Shown here piece after piece: positions 25,041-33,802 of a DNA stretch of 64,000 nt; position 1 is the stretch's first letter; the number at the start of each line of letters is the position of its first letter. Position numbers and translations under genes: made by a program. The notes under the pieces are model-generated. The model was not told the DNA's origin. It made no database searches and saw only the letters and a program-made list of their open reading frames with translations. The stretch lies in assembly GCF_019733355.1 (NCBI RefSeq), contig NZ_JAIHLQ010000026.1, forward strand, positions 40,830 through 104,829. The letters are read 5' to 3'. This DNA comes from Pseudomonas baetica (lineage in GTDB: Bacteria; Pseudomonadota; Gammaproteobacteria; Pseudomonadales; Pseudomonadaceae).

Positions 25041-27050
25041 ATGCCCCGCTCCACCGACAGCAACACCACCCTCTCCCTCACCGCTACCTCGCTGTCGGCG
25101 CTTTATCCTGAGTCATTGTCCGGCGATGAAGCGCTCAATGTGCTCGGCTCGCAAACCCTCAACGGCCTCAACGACGGCACCGCCCTCACCCTGACCAGCG
25201 CCGTTGCCAGCCACGTCACGACTACCCTGCACAACGACGCGCAACTGCGTCCGTTCGATGCGCTGGTCGCTGAAATCCGCCAGCTCCCCGCCGACGCCAC
25301 CGCCGAGCGCTATCAGCTTGTACTCAGGCCATGGCTCTGGTGGCTGACCCTGGCCAGCAACAACCGCGTGTTCCAAAACCTCGCCACCTCGGACATCGTG
25401 ACCACGATCTTCAACGCGCACGGCTTCGGCGATTTCAAACTGTCGCTGACCGGCAGCTACACCCCGCGCGAATACTGCGTGCAATACGGCGAGACCGATT
25501 TCGCCTTCGTCTCGCGGCTGCTGGAAGAAGAAGGCATTTTCTGGTTTTTCACCCACGAGGACGGCAAGCACACGCTCGTACTGGGCGACAGCAACGACGC
25601 TTTCGTGCAGATCCCTAATGGGCCGAAGGTCAAGTATCTGGGCCAGCAAATGGGCGGGCGCGAGCTGCACGGCATCCGCTCAGGCCAGGTGTGTTTGCAA
25701 GCGGTGGCCGGGGTGTACAAGGCGACGGATTACGAGTTCACAACGCCCGCCACTTCACTGTACGGCCAGGCCGAAGCGGTGGCCGGGCCGCGTGCGATCT
25801 ACGAACATCCGGGCGGCTACAACACCAAGGCGCGCGGCGATACGTTGACCAAGCAGCGCGTCGACGGTTTGCGCAGTGAAGAAAAACGCTTTGTCGGCGA
25901 AAGCGACTGTCGCTGGCTGATTCCGGGGCACTGGTTCACCCTCGACGGCCACGACGATGCAAGCCTGAACATCGATTGGGTGGTGACGCGGGTCACCCAT
26001 GACGTCAGCCATGAAAGCTATCGCAACCGTTTCGAAGCGATTCCCAAAGCCACGCCGTTTCGCCCGCAACGGGTCACACCAAAACCGCGCATGCACCCGC
26101 AAACTGCAATTGTGGTGGGCAAGTCCGGCGAAGAAATCTGGACCGACGAATACGGCCGGATCAAGTTGCAGTTCCCTTGGGATCGTGATGGCAAAAATGA
26201 CGAAACCAGTTCCTGCTGGGTGCGCGTGGTGTTGCCGTGGAGCGGCAAGGGCTTCGGTATGCAGTTCATCCCGCGCATCGGTCAGGAAGTCATCGTGACC
26301 TTTATCGACGGCGATCCGGATCGGCCGCTGGTGACCGGGTGCGTCTACAACGGCGACAACGCCCTGCCCTACGCCTTGCCGGCGAACCAGACCCAGTCGG
26401 GGATCAAGACCCAATCGTCAAAGGGTGGCGGCGGTTTCAACGAACTGCGCTTCGAGGACAAGAAAGACGCCGAAGAGGTGTTTTTGCAGGCGCAGAAAGA
26501 TCTGAAGATCAACGTGCTCAACGACACCACGGCCACCGTCGGCCACGACGAAACCCTCACCGTGCAGAACGCCCGCACCCGCACGGTCAAGGACGGCGAC
26601 GAGACCGTGACCCTGGAAAAAGGCAAACGCAGCGTGACGATCCAGACCGGCAGCGACACGCTCGATGTCAAGGACAGTCGCACGGTAAAAGTCGGCGCTG
26701 ACCAAGATCACAGCACGGGCGGTAATTACACCGACAAAGTCACGGGCGATTACAGCCTGACCGTGGACGGTAACCTGACGATCAAAGTCAGCGGCACCCT
26801 GACCCTGCAAAGTGGCGGCAGCTTCACCATCAAGAGCGGCGCCGATCTGGCCACTTCGGCCAGCACCTCGATCACCCACAAGGCCGGCACTGCCTTGACC
26901 AATCAGGCCGGTACATCGCTGGACAACAAGGCCGGAACCACCCTGACCAACGATGCCGGGATCAGCCTGACCAACAAGGGCGCGGCCTCGCAGACCGTGG
27001 ACGGCGGCGGCATGCTGACCATCAAGGGCGGGCTGGTGCAGGTCAACTGA
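25041..27050 (+). CDS. vgrG: VgrG (TssI), type VI secretion spike protein
   Basis: This 669-residue spike protein has the gp27-like region with YCVQYGETDFAFVSRLLEEE, GIFWFFTHEDGKHTLVLGDS, the gp5 OB-fold boundary QTAIVVGKSGEEIWTDEYGR, and SCWVRVVLPWSGKGFGMQF. A C-terminal beta-helix built of short repeats (TLTNDAGISLTNKG and similar) ends at LTIKGGLVQVN. There is no C-terminal effector domain. The start MPRSTDSN is preceded by GAGG; upstream in-frame codons fall inside the EEP gene. The N-terminus is slightly degenerate compared with typical VgrG starts. Confidence 0.94.
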   Translation: MPRSTDSNTTLSLTATSLSALYPESLSGDEALNVLGSQTLNGLNDGTALTLTSAVASHVTTTLHNDAQLRPFDALVAEIRQLPADATAERYQLVLRPWLWWLTLASNNRVFQNLATSDIVTTIFNAHGFGDFKLSLTGSYTPREYCVQYGETDFAFVSRLLEEEGIFWFFTHEDGKHTLVLGDSNDAFVQIPNGPKVKYLGQQMGGRELHGIRSGQVCLQAVAGVYKATDYEFTTPATSLYGQAEAVAGPRAIYEHPGGYNTKARGDTLTKQRVDGLRSEEKRFVGESDCRWLIPGHWFTLDGHDDASLNIDWVVTRVTHDVSHESYRNRFEAIPKATPFRPQRVTPKPRMHPQTAIVVGKSGEEIWTDEYGRIKLQFPWDRDGKNDETSSCWVRVVLPWSGKGFGMQFIPRIGQEVIVTFIDGDPDRPLVTGCVYNGDNALPYALPANQTQSGIKTQSSKGGGGFNELRFEDKKDAEEVFLQAQKDLKINVLNDTTATVGHDETLTVQNARTRTVKDGDETVTLEKGKRSVTIQTGSDTLDVKDSRTVKVGADQDHSTGGNYTDKVTGDYSLTVDGNLTIKVSGTLTLQSGGSFTIKSGADLATSASTSITHKAGTALTNQAGTSLDNKAGTTLTNDAGISLTNKGAASQTVDGGGMLTIKGGLVQVN

Positions 27051-27062
27051 CAGGGAGCAACC

Positions 27063-27605
27063 ATGGCGATCACACCGCTGGACTTGCAGCAGACTGACAA
27101 GCAGCTCAAGGGGCGTTTACAGGACGGTCAACTCGATGGCCCGTTGCAAATCAAGGATGACGGGCGCAAGCAGGCCGATTTGAATTACAGCCAGGGCGAG
27201 TTGCAGGGTACGTCGCTGCTCTATCACCCCAATGGCAAGGTCTCGGCGCAGATGCCGTTTGTGCGCGACAAGCTGCAAGGGGTTGCCAGTTTTTACGCGC
27301 CGGAGGGTTTTTTACAACGCAAGGCAACGTATCGGCGCGGGTTGTTGCACGGTGAGGCGTTTAATTACTTTACAGACGGGCAAGTGGCCGAGGCGGAGTT
27401 CTATCGCGATGGCGTGCGTGAGGGACGCTATCAGCGCTTTCATCCCAACGGCAAACCGGCGGTGCAAGCGCGGTATATGAATGGGCAGTTGATGGAGCCG
27501 GAGCAAGGATTCGCCGAGGATGGGCGGCCGTTGGGGGCGGATGGCAAGCCGATTTCACGGGTGCGCTGGTGGTATCAACGCTGGATGGATCCGCAGCAGG
27601 CCTGA
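27063..27605 (+). CDS. MORN-repeat (YwqK-like) protein downstream of vgrG
   Basis: This 180-residue protein consists of successive MORN-variant repeats: GELQGTSLLYHPNGKVSAQM, DKLQGVASFYAPEG, GLLHGEAFNYFTDGQVAEAE, GVREGRYQRFHPNGKPAVQA. Proteins of this type are annotated as YwqK-family antitoxins and often occur next to vgrG/PAAR genes. It starts 12 bases after vgrG with a GGGAG site, so they are co-transcribed. It could be a spike-loading adaptor or an immunity-like protein; the sequence does not decide. No signal peptide is seen. Confidence 0.75.
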   Translation: MAITPLDLQQTDKQLKGRLQDGQLDGPLQIKDDGRKQADLNYSQGELQGTSLLYHPNGKVSAQMPFVRDKLQGVASFYAPEGFLQRKATYRRGLLHGEAFNYFTDGQVAEAEFYRDGVREGRYQRFHPNGKPAVQARYMNGQLMEPEQGFAEDGRPLGADGKPISRVRWWYQRWMDPQQA

Positions 27606-27632
27606 CGTTTCAGGGTGTATTGACTGGCCCTT

Positions 27633-27700
27633 TCACGAGCAAGCCCGCTCACACATTGGAATGCAATCAAACGTGGGAGCGGGCTTGCTCGCGAAGAGGC
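27633..27700. repeat. REPIN (inverted REP pair) between the MORN and PAAR genes
   Basis: CGAGCAAGCCCGCTC (27636-27650) and GAGCGGGCTTGCTCG (27677-27691) are perfect inverted copies of the Pseudomonas REP core. It lies between convergent genes and can form a long hairpin that may end both transcripts. Confidence 0.8.
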
Positions 27701-27720
27701 CGGTACATCCAACGCAACAA

Positions 27721-28116
27721 TCAGGGAATCAGCATCTGCATCTGCCCCGGCATGACGATCTTGATCACCCCCGCCCAGGTGCACATCAACGTACTGTTGG
27801 CATCGATCGCTGGCATCCCGCCGAGCAGCAAGGTCGGCGCGCCGCCGGGAATCCATGGCGACGCGGTTGCCGGAATGCACGGCATCGGCGTCAGTACGCC
27901 CAGCGCAGCAGCGGTCGCGGCCGCCACCGTCGGATTGGCCATGCTCATGCACACCCCGAACGGCAGGATGTTGACCAGCGGAATGTAATCCATGATGTTC
28001 GCCGCCGGCATCCCGCCGGTCAGCGTGCGATTGACCGGCAACACGTTGAGCGCCGACGGTGCGGCGCCGAAGCTGCATTGCAAAGTGGCAGTGGCACAGA
28101 CTTGCGGACAGCCCAT
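27721..28116 (-). CDS. DUF4280 PAAR-like protein (T6SS spike tip)
   Basis: This 131-residue protein begins MGCPQVCATATLQCSFGAAP and continues with PVNRTLTGGMPAANIMD, NILPFGVCMSMANPTVAAAT and a GGMPAIDANSTLMCTWAGVI segment. These Cys/Gly-rich features are those of the DUF4280 PAAR-like family that caps VgrG spikes and can link effectors. No C-terminal toxin domain is attached. AAGGAG lies seven bases before the ATG. It is transcribed toward vgrG from the opposite strand, so it is regulated separately from the vgrG operon. Confidence 0.85.
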   Translation of the reverse strand: MGCPQVCATATLQCSFGAAPSALNVLPVNRTLTGGMPAANIMDYIPLVNILPFGVCMSMANPTVAAATAAALGVLTPMPCIPATASPWIPGGAPTLLLGGMPAIDANSTLMCTWAGVIKIVMPGQMQMLIP

Positions 28117-28306
28117 TTCCCGACTCCTTGTTGGACACGGCATACCCGCTAAACCTTAGCCTGCTGCGGCCCACCCTGCACATTCCCAAAGGTGATTATC
28201 CGGCAACACGCTAACCTATAAGACCGACCCGCGCTTGTGACCGCCCGAGCGCCCCATTAGATTAGCCAATGATGTCTGGCCTCCAAAATAAGCAGAAGGG
28301 ATAAGC

Positions 28307-29374
28307 ATGGCGCTTACTGACCAGTCCACCCGTATCCGCTCTGGCGAAGAACTCGATGCCAGCCTGATTGATCCGTACCTCAAGGCACACATTCCGGGCC
28401 TGAGCGGCTTGCCTGCGATCAGCCAGTTTCCCGGCGGCGCGTCGAACCTGACTTACCTGCTGGAATACCCCGAACAGGAGTTCGTGCTGCGCCGGCCGCC
28501 GTTCGGTCACAAGGCCAAATCCGCCCACGACATGGGCCGCGAATTCCGCATCCTCAATCAATTGCGCGACGGTTTTCCGTATTGCCCGAAAGCCTACGTG
28601 CACTGCACCGACGAATCGGTGATTGGCGCTGAGTTCTATGTGATGGAACGGGTCAACGGGATCATCCTGCGCTCGGAACTGCCGCCGGAACTGGGTCTGG
28701 ATTCAGCGAAAACCGAGGCGCTGTGCAAGAGCTTCATCGACCGTTTCGTCGAACTGCACCGCGTCGATTACAAGGCCTGTGGTCTCGGTGATCTGGGCAA
28801 GCCTGAAGGTTACGTTGCCCGCCAGATCAAAGGCTGGAGCGAGCGCTACGAAAAAGCCTTGACCCCGGACGCACCGCACTGGGAAGCGGTCAAAGCCTGG
28901 CTCAACGACAAGATGCCAGCCGACCACCCGACGTCGAGCATCGTCCACAACGACTACCGTTTCGACAACGTGATCCTCGACCCGAACAACCCGATGCAGA
29001 TCATCGGCGTACTCGACTGGGAACTGACCACCCTCGGCGATCCGCTGATGGACCTGGGCAACACCCTCGCCTACTGGATCGAGGCGGGCGACCCGGCGCC
29101 GGTGCAACTGATGCGCCGCCAGCCGAGCCACGCCCCGGGCATGCTGACCCGCCGCGAGTTCGTCGACTACTACGCCGAACGCTCAGGCATCCAGATCGAC
29201 AATTTCGACTTCTACTACACCTACGGCCTGTTCCGTCTGGCCGGGATCGTGCAGCAGATCTACTACCGCTTCTACCATGGCCAGACCCAGGACAAACGCT
29301 TCGCGCAGTTCATTCACATGAACAAACTGCTGGAGCAGATGAGCTTGCAGGTCATTTCGAAATCGAGCCTCTGA
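28307..29374 (+). CDS. Phosphotransferase family protein (APH fold, acyl-CoA-metabolism type)
   Basis: This 355-residue kinase-fold protein has an N-terminal SNLTYLLEYPEQEFVLRRPP nucleotide-binding region, the catalytic loop SIVHNDYRFDNVILDP (HNDYRxDN), and IGVLDWELTTLGDPLMDLGN for Mg binding. This APH subfamily is usually found with acyl-CoA dehydrogenases and short-chain dehydrogenases in fatty-acid or hydroxyacyl catabolism. Here it lies 22 bases ahead of an SDR gene, forming a two-gene operon. The substrate is unknown; aminoglycoside resistance is unlikely. Confidence 0.87.
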   Translation: MALTDQSTRIRSGEELDASLIDPYLKAHIPGLSGLPAISQFPGGASNLTYLLEYPEQEFVLRRPPFGHKAKSAHDMGREFRILNQLRDGFPYCPKAYVHCTDESVIGAEFYVMERVNGIILRSELPPELGLDSAKTEALCKSFIDRFVELHRVDYKACGLGDLGKPEGYVARQIKGWSERYEKALTPDAPHWEAVKAWLNDKMPADHPTSSIVHNDYRFDNVILDPNNPMQIIGVLDWELTTLGDPLMDLGNTLAYWIEAGDPAPVQLMRRQPSHAPGMLTRREFVDYYAERSGIQIDNFDFYYTYGLFRLAGIVQQIYYRFYHGQTQDKRFAQFIHMNKLLEQMSLQVISKSSL

Positions 29375-29396
29375 CGGCCCACACCCAGGAACCCTT

Positions 29397-30164
29397 ATGT
29401 CCAAGACTCAGTTGTTCGACCTCGACGGCAAGATCGCTTTCGTCTCCGGCGCCAGCCGTGGCATCGGTGAAGCCATCGCCAAACTGCTCGCCCAGCAAGG
29501 CGCCCACGTCATCGTTTCCAGTCGCAAACTCGACGGCTGCCAGCACGTCGCCGACGCCATCATCGCTGACGGCGGCAAAGCCACCGCGGTGGCCTGCCAC
29601 ATCGGTGAAATGGAACAGATCAGCCAAGTGTTCGCCGGGATCAAGGAACAGTTCGGGCGTCTGGACATTCTGGTGAACAATGCCGCCACCAACCCGCAGT
29701 TCTGCAACGTGCTGGACACCGATCTCGGCGCGTTCCAGAAGACCGTCGACGTGAACATCCGTGGCTACTTTTTCATGTCCGTGGAAGCGGGCAAGCTGAT
29801 GCGCGAAAACGGTGGTGGCAGCATCATCAACGTCGCCTCGATCAACGGCATCTCACCGGGGATCTTCCAGGGCATCTACTCGGTGACCAAAGCGGCGGTG
29901 ATCAACATGACCAAGGTCTTCGCCAAGGAGTGCGCGCAATTCGGCATCCGCTGCAACGCCCTGCTGCCGGGCCTCACCGACACCAAGTTCGCCTCGGCGC
30001 TGGTAAAGAACGACGCGATTCTGAAACAGGCGCTGACGCAGATCCCGCTCAAGCGTGTGGCCGACCCAAGTGAAATGGCCGGTGCGGTGCTGTACCTGGC
30101 CAGTGATGCGTCGAGCTACACCACAGGCGTTTCACTGAACGTGGACGGTGGGTTCCTGTCCTGA
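29397..30164 (+). CDS. SDR-family oxidoreductase
   Basis: This 255-residue short-chain dehydrogenase has the cofactor motif FVSGASRGIGEA near residue 15, NNAA in ILVNNAATNP, the catalytic Ser in INVASINGIS and the YSVTKAA Tyr-x-x-x-Lys pair. VSLNVDGGFLS is the usual C-terminal closing motif. It is NAD(P)-dependent and cytoplasmic. It follows the phosphotransferase gene, suggesting a joint role in acyl-CoA or carbonyl metabolism. The substrate is unknown. Confidence 0.9.
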   Translation: MSKTQLFDLDGKIAFVSGASRGIGEAIAKLLAQQGAHVIVSSRKLDGCQHVADAIIADGGKATAVACHIGEMEQISQVFAGIKEQFGRLDILVNNAATNPQFCNVLDTDLGAFQKTVDVNIRGYFFMSVEAGKLMRENGGGSIINVASINGISPGIFQGIYSVTKAAVINMTKVFAKECAQFGIRCNALLPGLTDTKFASALVKNDAILKQALTQIPLKRVADPSEMAGAVLYLASDASSYTTGVSLNVDGGFLS

Positions 30165-30333
30165 TCCTGGCGGTCAATCAATAACCCTGTGGGAGTGAGA
30201 TTGCTCGCGCCCACAGGGGATGTGTATCAGGCCAAGACCCTTGGCAATTGCCCGCCGACATTCAACACCACCCTGCCCACCTGGCCTGCCACCGGCACAA
30301 TCCACCCAACCCGGGAATTGCGCCCCACCGGCG
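30165..30333. other. Intergenic stretch with a REP-like palindrome
   Basis: A CCCTGTGGGAG...CGCCCACAGGGG palindrome at about 30187-30219 is a degenerate single REP and probably serves as the terminator of the SDR operon. I see no gene in the rest. Confidence 0.5.
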
Positions 30334-30555
30334 CTATTGGGTGATGCAACGGGTAGTGGTGATGTGACGAGTCACTTGCCCGTCGGCATACACATCACCG
30401 GCTACCTCAGTGTTCTCGAGGACTTGGCAGGTACGTTCCGGCGGCGGAGGTGGCATTACCGGTGGCGGTGGCGGCGCACTGGCACAACCGGCCAACAGCG
30501 CCACAGAAAAAACCAACGACAACGGCGAACACACGCGTTTCCCAAGATTGTTCAT
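30334..30555 (-). CDS. Small proline-rich lipoprotein
   Basis: The 73-residue product has a signal peptide MNNLGKRVCSPLSLVFSVAL ending in the lipobox LLAGC. A proline run (ASAPPPPPVMPPPPPERTC) follows, then the short tail QVLENTEVAGDVYADGQVTR. It is probably membrane-anchored in the periplasm. No Shine-Dalgarno sequence is strong, so the start rests on the signal peptide. Function is unknown. Confidence 0.65.
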   Translation of the reverse strand: MNNLGKRVCSPLSLVFSVALLAGCASAPPPPPVMPPPPPERTCQVLENTEVAGDVYADGQVTRHITTTRCITQ

Positions 30556-30880
30556 AGGACGACCCGCGAAAAGAGAGACAAACTCCCGCGACCAAACCGA
30601 ACACGGAAGACCTGACCACTCATTCTTTATAGCCGAGCCCCTCGCAAGCGCCAGTAAACCGGCCACATCAGGGAAGATTGGCTGTCGATTTTGCGTTGAG
30701 CTCCCGGCGCAGATAGCGATTAGAACCTGCTTCGCCAGTCAGGTCGCTTTCGTGAGCAAGCCCGCGCCCACAGGGACCGGGGGCATCTGATAGAAATTGG
30801 TCGGCTACCACAGCTGCTATTTGTGCGCCCCGAAACGAAGGAACCCCGAGCCCCAGCAAGCAGCCCGCCCACACAAAAAT
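30556..30880. other. Intergenic stretch with a single REP
   Basis: A REP half (CGTGAGCAAGCCCGCGCCCACAGGG type) lies at about 30750-30775. No supported gene lies between the lipoprotein and the DUF1652 gene. Both neighbours are on the minus strand, so a promoter for the lipoprotein should lie here. Confidence 0.45.
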
Positions 30881-31138
30881 CTATGCCAGATCAGGATCCC
30901 GCGAAGTCCCCAAAGAATTGCTCTCCAGCTCATACCGCAACTCTTCAATCAACGCCTCGACAGACTCCGGCGTGCGCAAGGTATTGAGTTTCAAACCACT
31001 GATCACCAAATCCACCTGCCCGGAAACCGGGTGATAAAGCTTCACCGTCAGCGAATGATCACCATCCACCGAACACTCACAAGCCAGCGGCGAAAAACTG
31101 TGTTCAAGCCGCGCGCGCAACTGCGCAAGATTCATCAT
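30881..31138 (-). CDS. DUF1652 family protein
   Basis: This 85-residue protein reads MMNLAQLRARLEHSFSPLAC with ECSVDGDHSLTVKLYHPVSG and VDLVISGLKL, matching the small DUF1652 family common in pseudomonads. AAGGA lies ten bases before the first of two adjacent ATGs; either could be used. The family has no known function. No export signal is visible. Confidence 0.8.
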   Translation of the reverse strand: MMNLAQLRARLEHSFSPLACECSVDGDHSLTVKLYHPVSGQVDLVISGLKLNTLRTPESVEALIEELRYELESNSLGTSRDPDLA

Positions 31139-31276
31139 TGGGGGCTGTTCCTTAAGCGGCCTCACAGGGACACGATCCCAAGCCATAACAGGCTCGTATC
31201 GCACCCCACCAGACTAAGAACAGCCTCCTCACAGCAACACACGAATTTGCACCTGTCGAGCTAGTGCATTTGCACC

Positions 31277-32773
31277 TTACCGCTGGCCCTTGCTGCGCCA
31301 ATCGCCCGAAAACAAGCCACGCTCGCGCGCCCAGACAATCGCCTCACTGCGGCTGTGCACATCGAGTTTGGAATACACCGTCGCCACATGATTACGCACC
31401 GTGTTCGGTGCCAGTTTCAGCCGCGCCGCGATCTCCTTGTCCGCCAGCCCCTCGCAGATCAGCCCCAGCACATCGCGCTCGCGTGCGGTCAGATCGGTGA
31501 ACGACACACTCGGCAATTGCGGCGAATTGACCTTCTTCACATTGGCCAGTTTTTCGATCAGCGTGCGACTGAACCACGAAGCGTCCTTCATCACCTCTTC
31601 AATCGCCGCCACCAGTTCAAGCTCGGTACGCTTGCGCTCGGAGATGTCCATCAACACCAGCAGATAGCACGGCATGTCCTGAATATTGACCGTGTCGGCA
31701 GACAGCGCGCATTCGAGCAGATCCGCATCCTGCTTGCGCACGCTTACATCGACCCGATCAACCCGGCCATTTTTCTCCAGCGCCGCCAGCAACCGTTCGC
31801 GCTCACCGGTGTCGTTGATAAAGTTCAGTTGCGTCACGGTTTTGCCCGCGACGTCATCGCTGGCATAGGCCAGGGTATCGAGGAACGCTTGATTGACGTC
31901 GATGACCCGTTGCTCGTCGGCGCTGCAGATCAGAATCGGCACCGGTGTCAGGCGAAAAGCCTTGGCAAACCGCTCTTCACTCTGGCGCAGCGCCACTTCA
32001 GCCTTGCGCCGCGACTCCATGTCGACGAAGGAAAACAACATGCATTGCTCGTCATTGAGCAGCAGTGGTTGTCCGGCAACGATCACTTGCTTGGTTGAGC
32101 CATCGGACAATCGCAGTTCAGCCTGCATCTGCGGAATGGTCGCAACATCGCGCAGGCGCTGGATGGCCAGGTCTTTATGCTCGGCCTGCTCAAGGATGTC
32201 GATTTCATAGGCCGAGGTGCCAATCACCTGATCGCGGGTGTAGCCAGTCATCTCCAGAAACCCCGGATTGACCTTGATATAACGCAAATCGCTGAGACGG
32301 CAGATCACCGCCGGCGCTGGATTGGCGTTGAAGGTCTTTTCGAAACGCTGCTCAGCGTTGGCCCAATCAGTAACGTCACTCATGATCAGCACCAGCGACT
32401 CGGGCTGGCCATCACGGTCGGTCAGCACCATGCTGCGCACGCTGTGAACCCAGATGCGCTCGGGGTCATCCACGGCGAACACCTCGATCAACACGTCGCT
32501 GAAGGCTTCGCAACGCGCGGCACGGCTGATCGGATAGTTCTCGGGCGGCACCGGGTGATTGTTGCGGTAACGCAGGCTGAAGCGCTGAGCGTACTCATCG
32601 GCGTTCTTGCCCAGCTCACCGATCCGGTTGACGCCGTGCATGGCCAACGCCGCTTCATTTGCCCAGAGGATGCTCTGATCAAGCTCAAGCAGAATCACCC
32701 CGTCGGACAACCCGGCGATGATCTGTTGCAACTGACGACGATTGGTTTCGCGGGTCAGGACTTCCTGGCTCAT
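31277..32773 (-). CDS. PAS-domain LuxR-type transcriptional regulator
   Basis: This 498-residue protein holds three PAS-like sensor domains (about 10-130, 145-255 and 265-385). The second contains the typical NPGFLEMTGYTRDQVIGTSA. They are followed by a C-terminal LuxR helix-turn-helix (about 425-485: FTDLTARERDVLGLICEGLA, KEIAARLKLAPNTVRNHVAT). No kinase or receiver domain is present, so the PAS domains probably sense a ligand or redox signal and control DNA binding directly. It lies alone, with a LysR gene upstream on the same strand. Target genes are unknown. Confidence 0.87.
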   Translation of the reverse strand: MSQEVLTRETNRRQLQQIIAGLSDGVILLELDQSILWANEAALAMHGVNRIGELGKNADEYAQRFSLRYRNNHPVPPENYPISRAARCEAFSDVLIEVFAVDDPERIWVHSVRSMVLTDRDGQPESLVLIMSDVTDWANAEQRFEKTFNANPAPAVICRLSDLRYIKVNPGFLEMTGYTRDQVIGTSAYEIDILEQAEHKDLAIQRLRDVATIPQMQAELRLSDGSTKQVIVAGQPLLLNDEQCMLFSFVDMESRRKAEVALRQSEERFAKAFRLTPVPILICSADEQRVIDVNQAFLDTLAYASDDVAGKTVTQLNFINDTGERERLLAALEKNGRVDRVDVSVRKQDADLLECALSADTVNIQDMPCYLLVLMDISERKRTELELVAAIEEVMKDASWFSRTLIEKLANVKKVNSPQLPSVSFTDLTARERDVLGLICEGLADKEIAARLKLAPNTVRNHVATVYSKLDVHSRSEAIVWARERGLFSGDWRSKGQR

Positions 32774-32878
32774 TGGATCTCCACAAGTGATACGGCCATG
32801 TGAAGATTACGACCGCAGCGGCGCGTGATCGTGCGAAGCACCTGCGTGGGTCCGTCATAAGACTGCATGCTGATTTAT

Positions 32879-32911
32879 CCGGCCTCCTCGCGGGCAGGCC
32901 CGCTCCCACAG
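32879..32911. repeat. Single REP element
   Basis: CTCGCGGGCAGGCCCGCTCCCACAGGG-type sequence lies between the PAS-LuxR and LysR genes and is one REP unit with its palindrome. It may end the LysR transcript. Confidence 0.6.
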
Positions 32912-32914
32912 GGA

Positions 32915-33796
32915 TCAGTGTTCCACCCACTCACGCAACGTATCGAGAAACAGCTTGAGCACCGGCGAAGCATCGTCCGCCCGATAGGTGGCGTACAGCG
33001 GCACTTCCGGCAGCGGTGGCGTCAGCGCCTTGAACACCAACCCCGGCGGCGCCAGTTGTTCGATGGACGCCGGCAACAGCGCCACGCCAAACCCGGCCTG
33101 AACCAGACTGAGCAAGGTCTGCACCTCGATGACCTGCTGACGAATCTTCGGGGTGAACCCGGCGTGGAGGCAGCACTGATAGAGAAAATTGGCAAACCGC
33201 GACTGTTTCAGCTCCAGCGCAACAAACGGCTCCTGCGCCAGATCCGCCGGGGCCAGTACTTTGCGACGGGCCAACGGATGATCCACCGGCATCACCACAT
33301 GAATCGGTTCATAGATCAGCAGCTCATTACGCAACTGCGGATCGTCATAACCCACGCGAAAAACACAGGCATCGATGCGTTTCTCCTTCAACGCCTTGAC
33401 CTGCGCCGCCGGAGTCATCTCATGTAAACGCCAGGAAACCTGCGGATAGCGCTCGCGAAACAGATGCAGGGCTTTGGGCAGCACACCCACCATGACCGAA
33501 CTGATCATGCCGATTTCCAGTTCACCCAACTGACCGCGCCCAGTCTGACGGGTCAAATCCAGCGCCCGCTCCAGCTGTTCGAACACCAGCGGCGCCTGCT
33601 CCTTGAGCATTTGCCCCGCCGCTGTCAGCTCGACTCGGTGATGACTGCGTTCGAACAACGGCGTGCCGAGCTCTTCTTCCAGCAGGCGAATTTGCTGGCT
33701 CAGCGGGGGCTGACAGATGTGCAGCCGTTCGGCGGCGCGACCGAAGTGCAGTTCATCGGCCAATGCCATGAAATACCGCAGCAGGCGCAGGTCCAT
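32915..33796 (-). CDS. LysR-family regulator downstream of the IorAB-like genes
   Basis: This 293-residue protein starts MDLRLLRYFMALADELHFGR, and AAERLHICQPPLSQQIRLLE forms the winged helix-turn-helix. The first 60 residues resemble BenM/CatM-type LysR regulators, and a periplasmic-binding-protein-like effector domain follows. It lies six bases after the IorB-like gene, so it is the last gene of that operon rather than divergent, which is less usual for LysR. It may regulate the oxidoreductase or an unlinked target. Confidence 0.88.
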   Translation of the reverse strand: MDLRLLRYFMALADELHFGRAAERLHICQPPLSQQIRLLEEELGTPLFERSHHRVELTAAGQMLKEQAPLVFEQLERALDLTRQTGRGQLGELEIGMISSVMVGVLPKALHLFRERYPQVSWRLHEMTPAAQVKALKEKRIDACVFRVGYDDPQLRNELLIYEPIHVVMPVDHPLARRKVLAPADLAQEPFVALELKQSRFANFLYQCCLHAGFTPKIRQQVIEVQTLLSLVQAGFGVALLPASIEQLAPPGLVFKALTPPLPEVPLYATYRADDASPVLKLFLDTLREWVEH

Positions 33797-33802
33797 GGCG
33801 GC

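Noticed and set aside
30887..31204. A longer version of the DUF1652 protein
   Set aside because: The 22 extra N-terminal residues lie upstream of a good AAGGA site that serves the shorter start and do not resemble the family.
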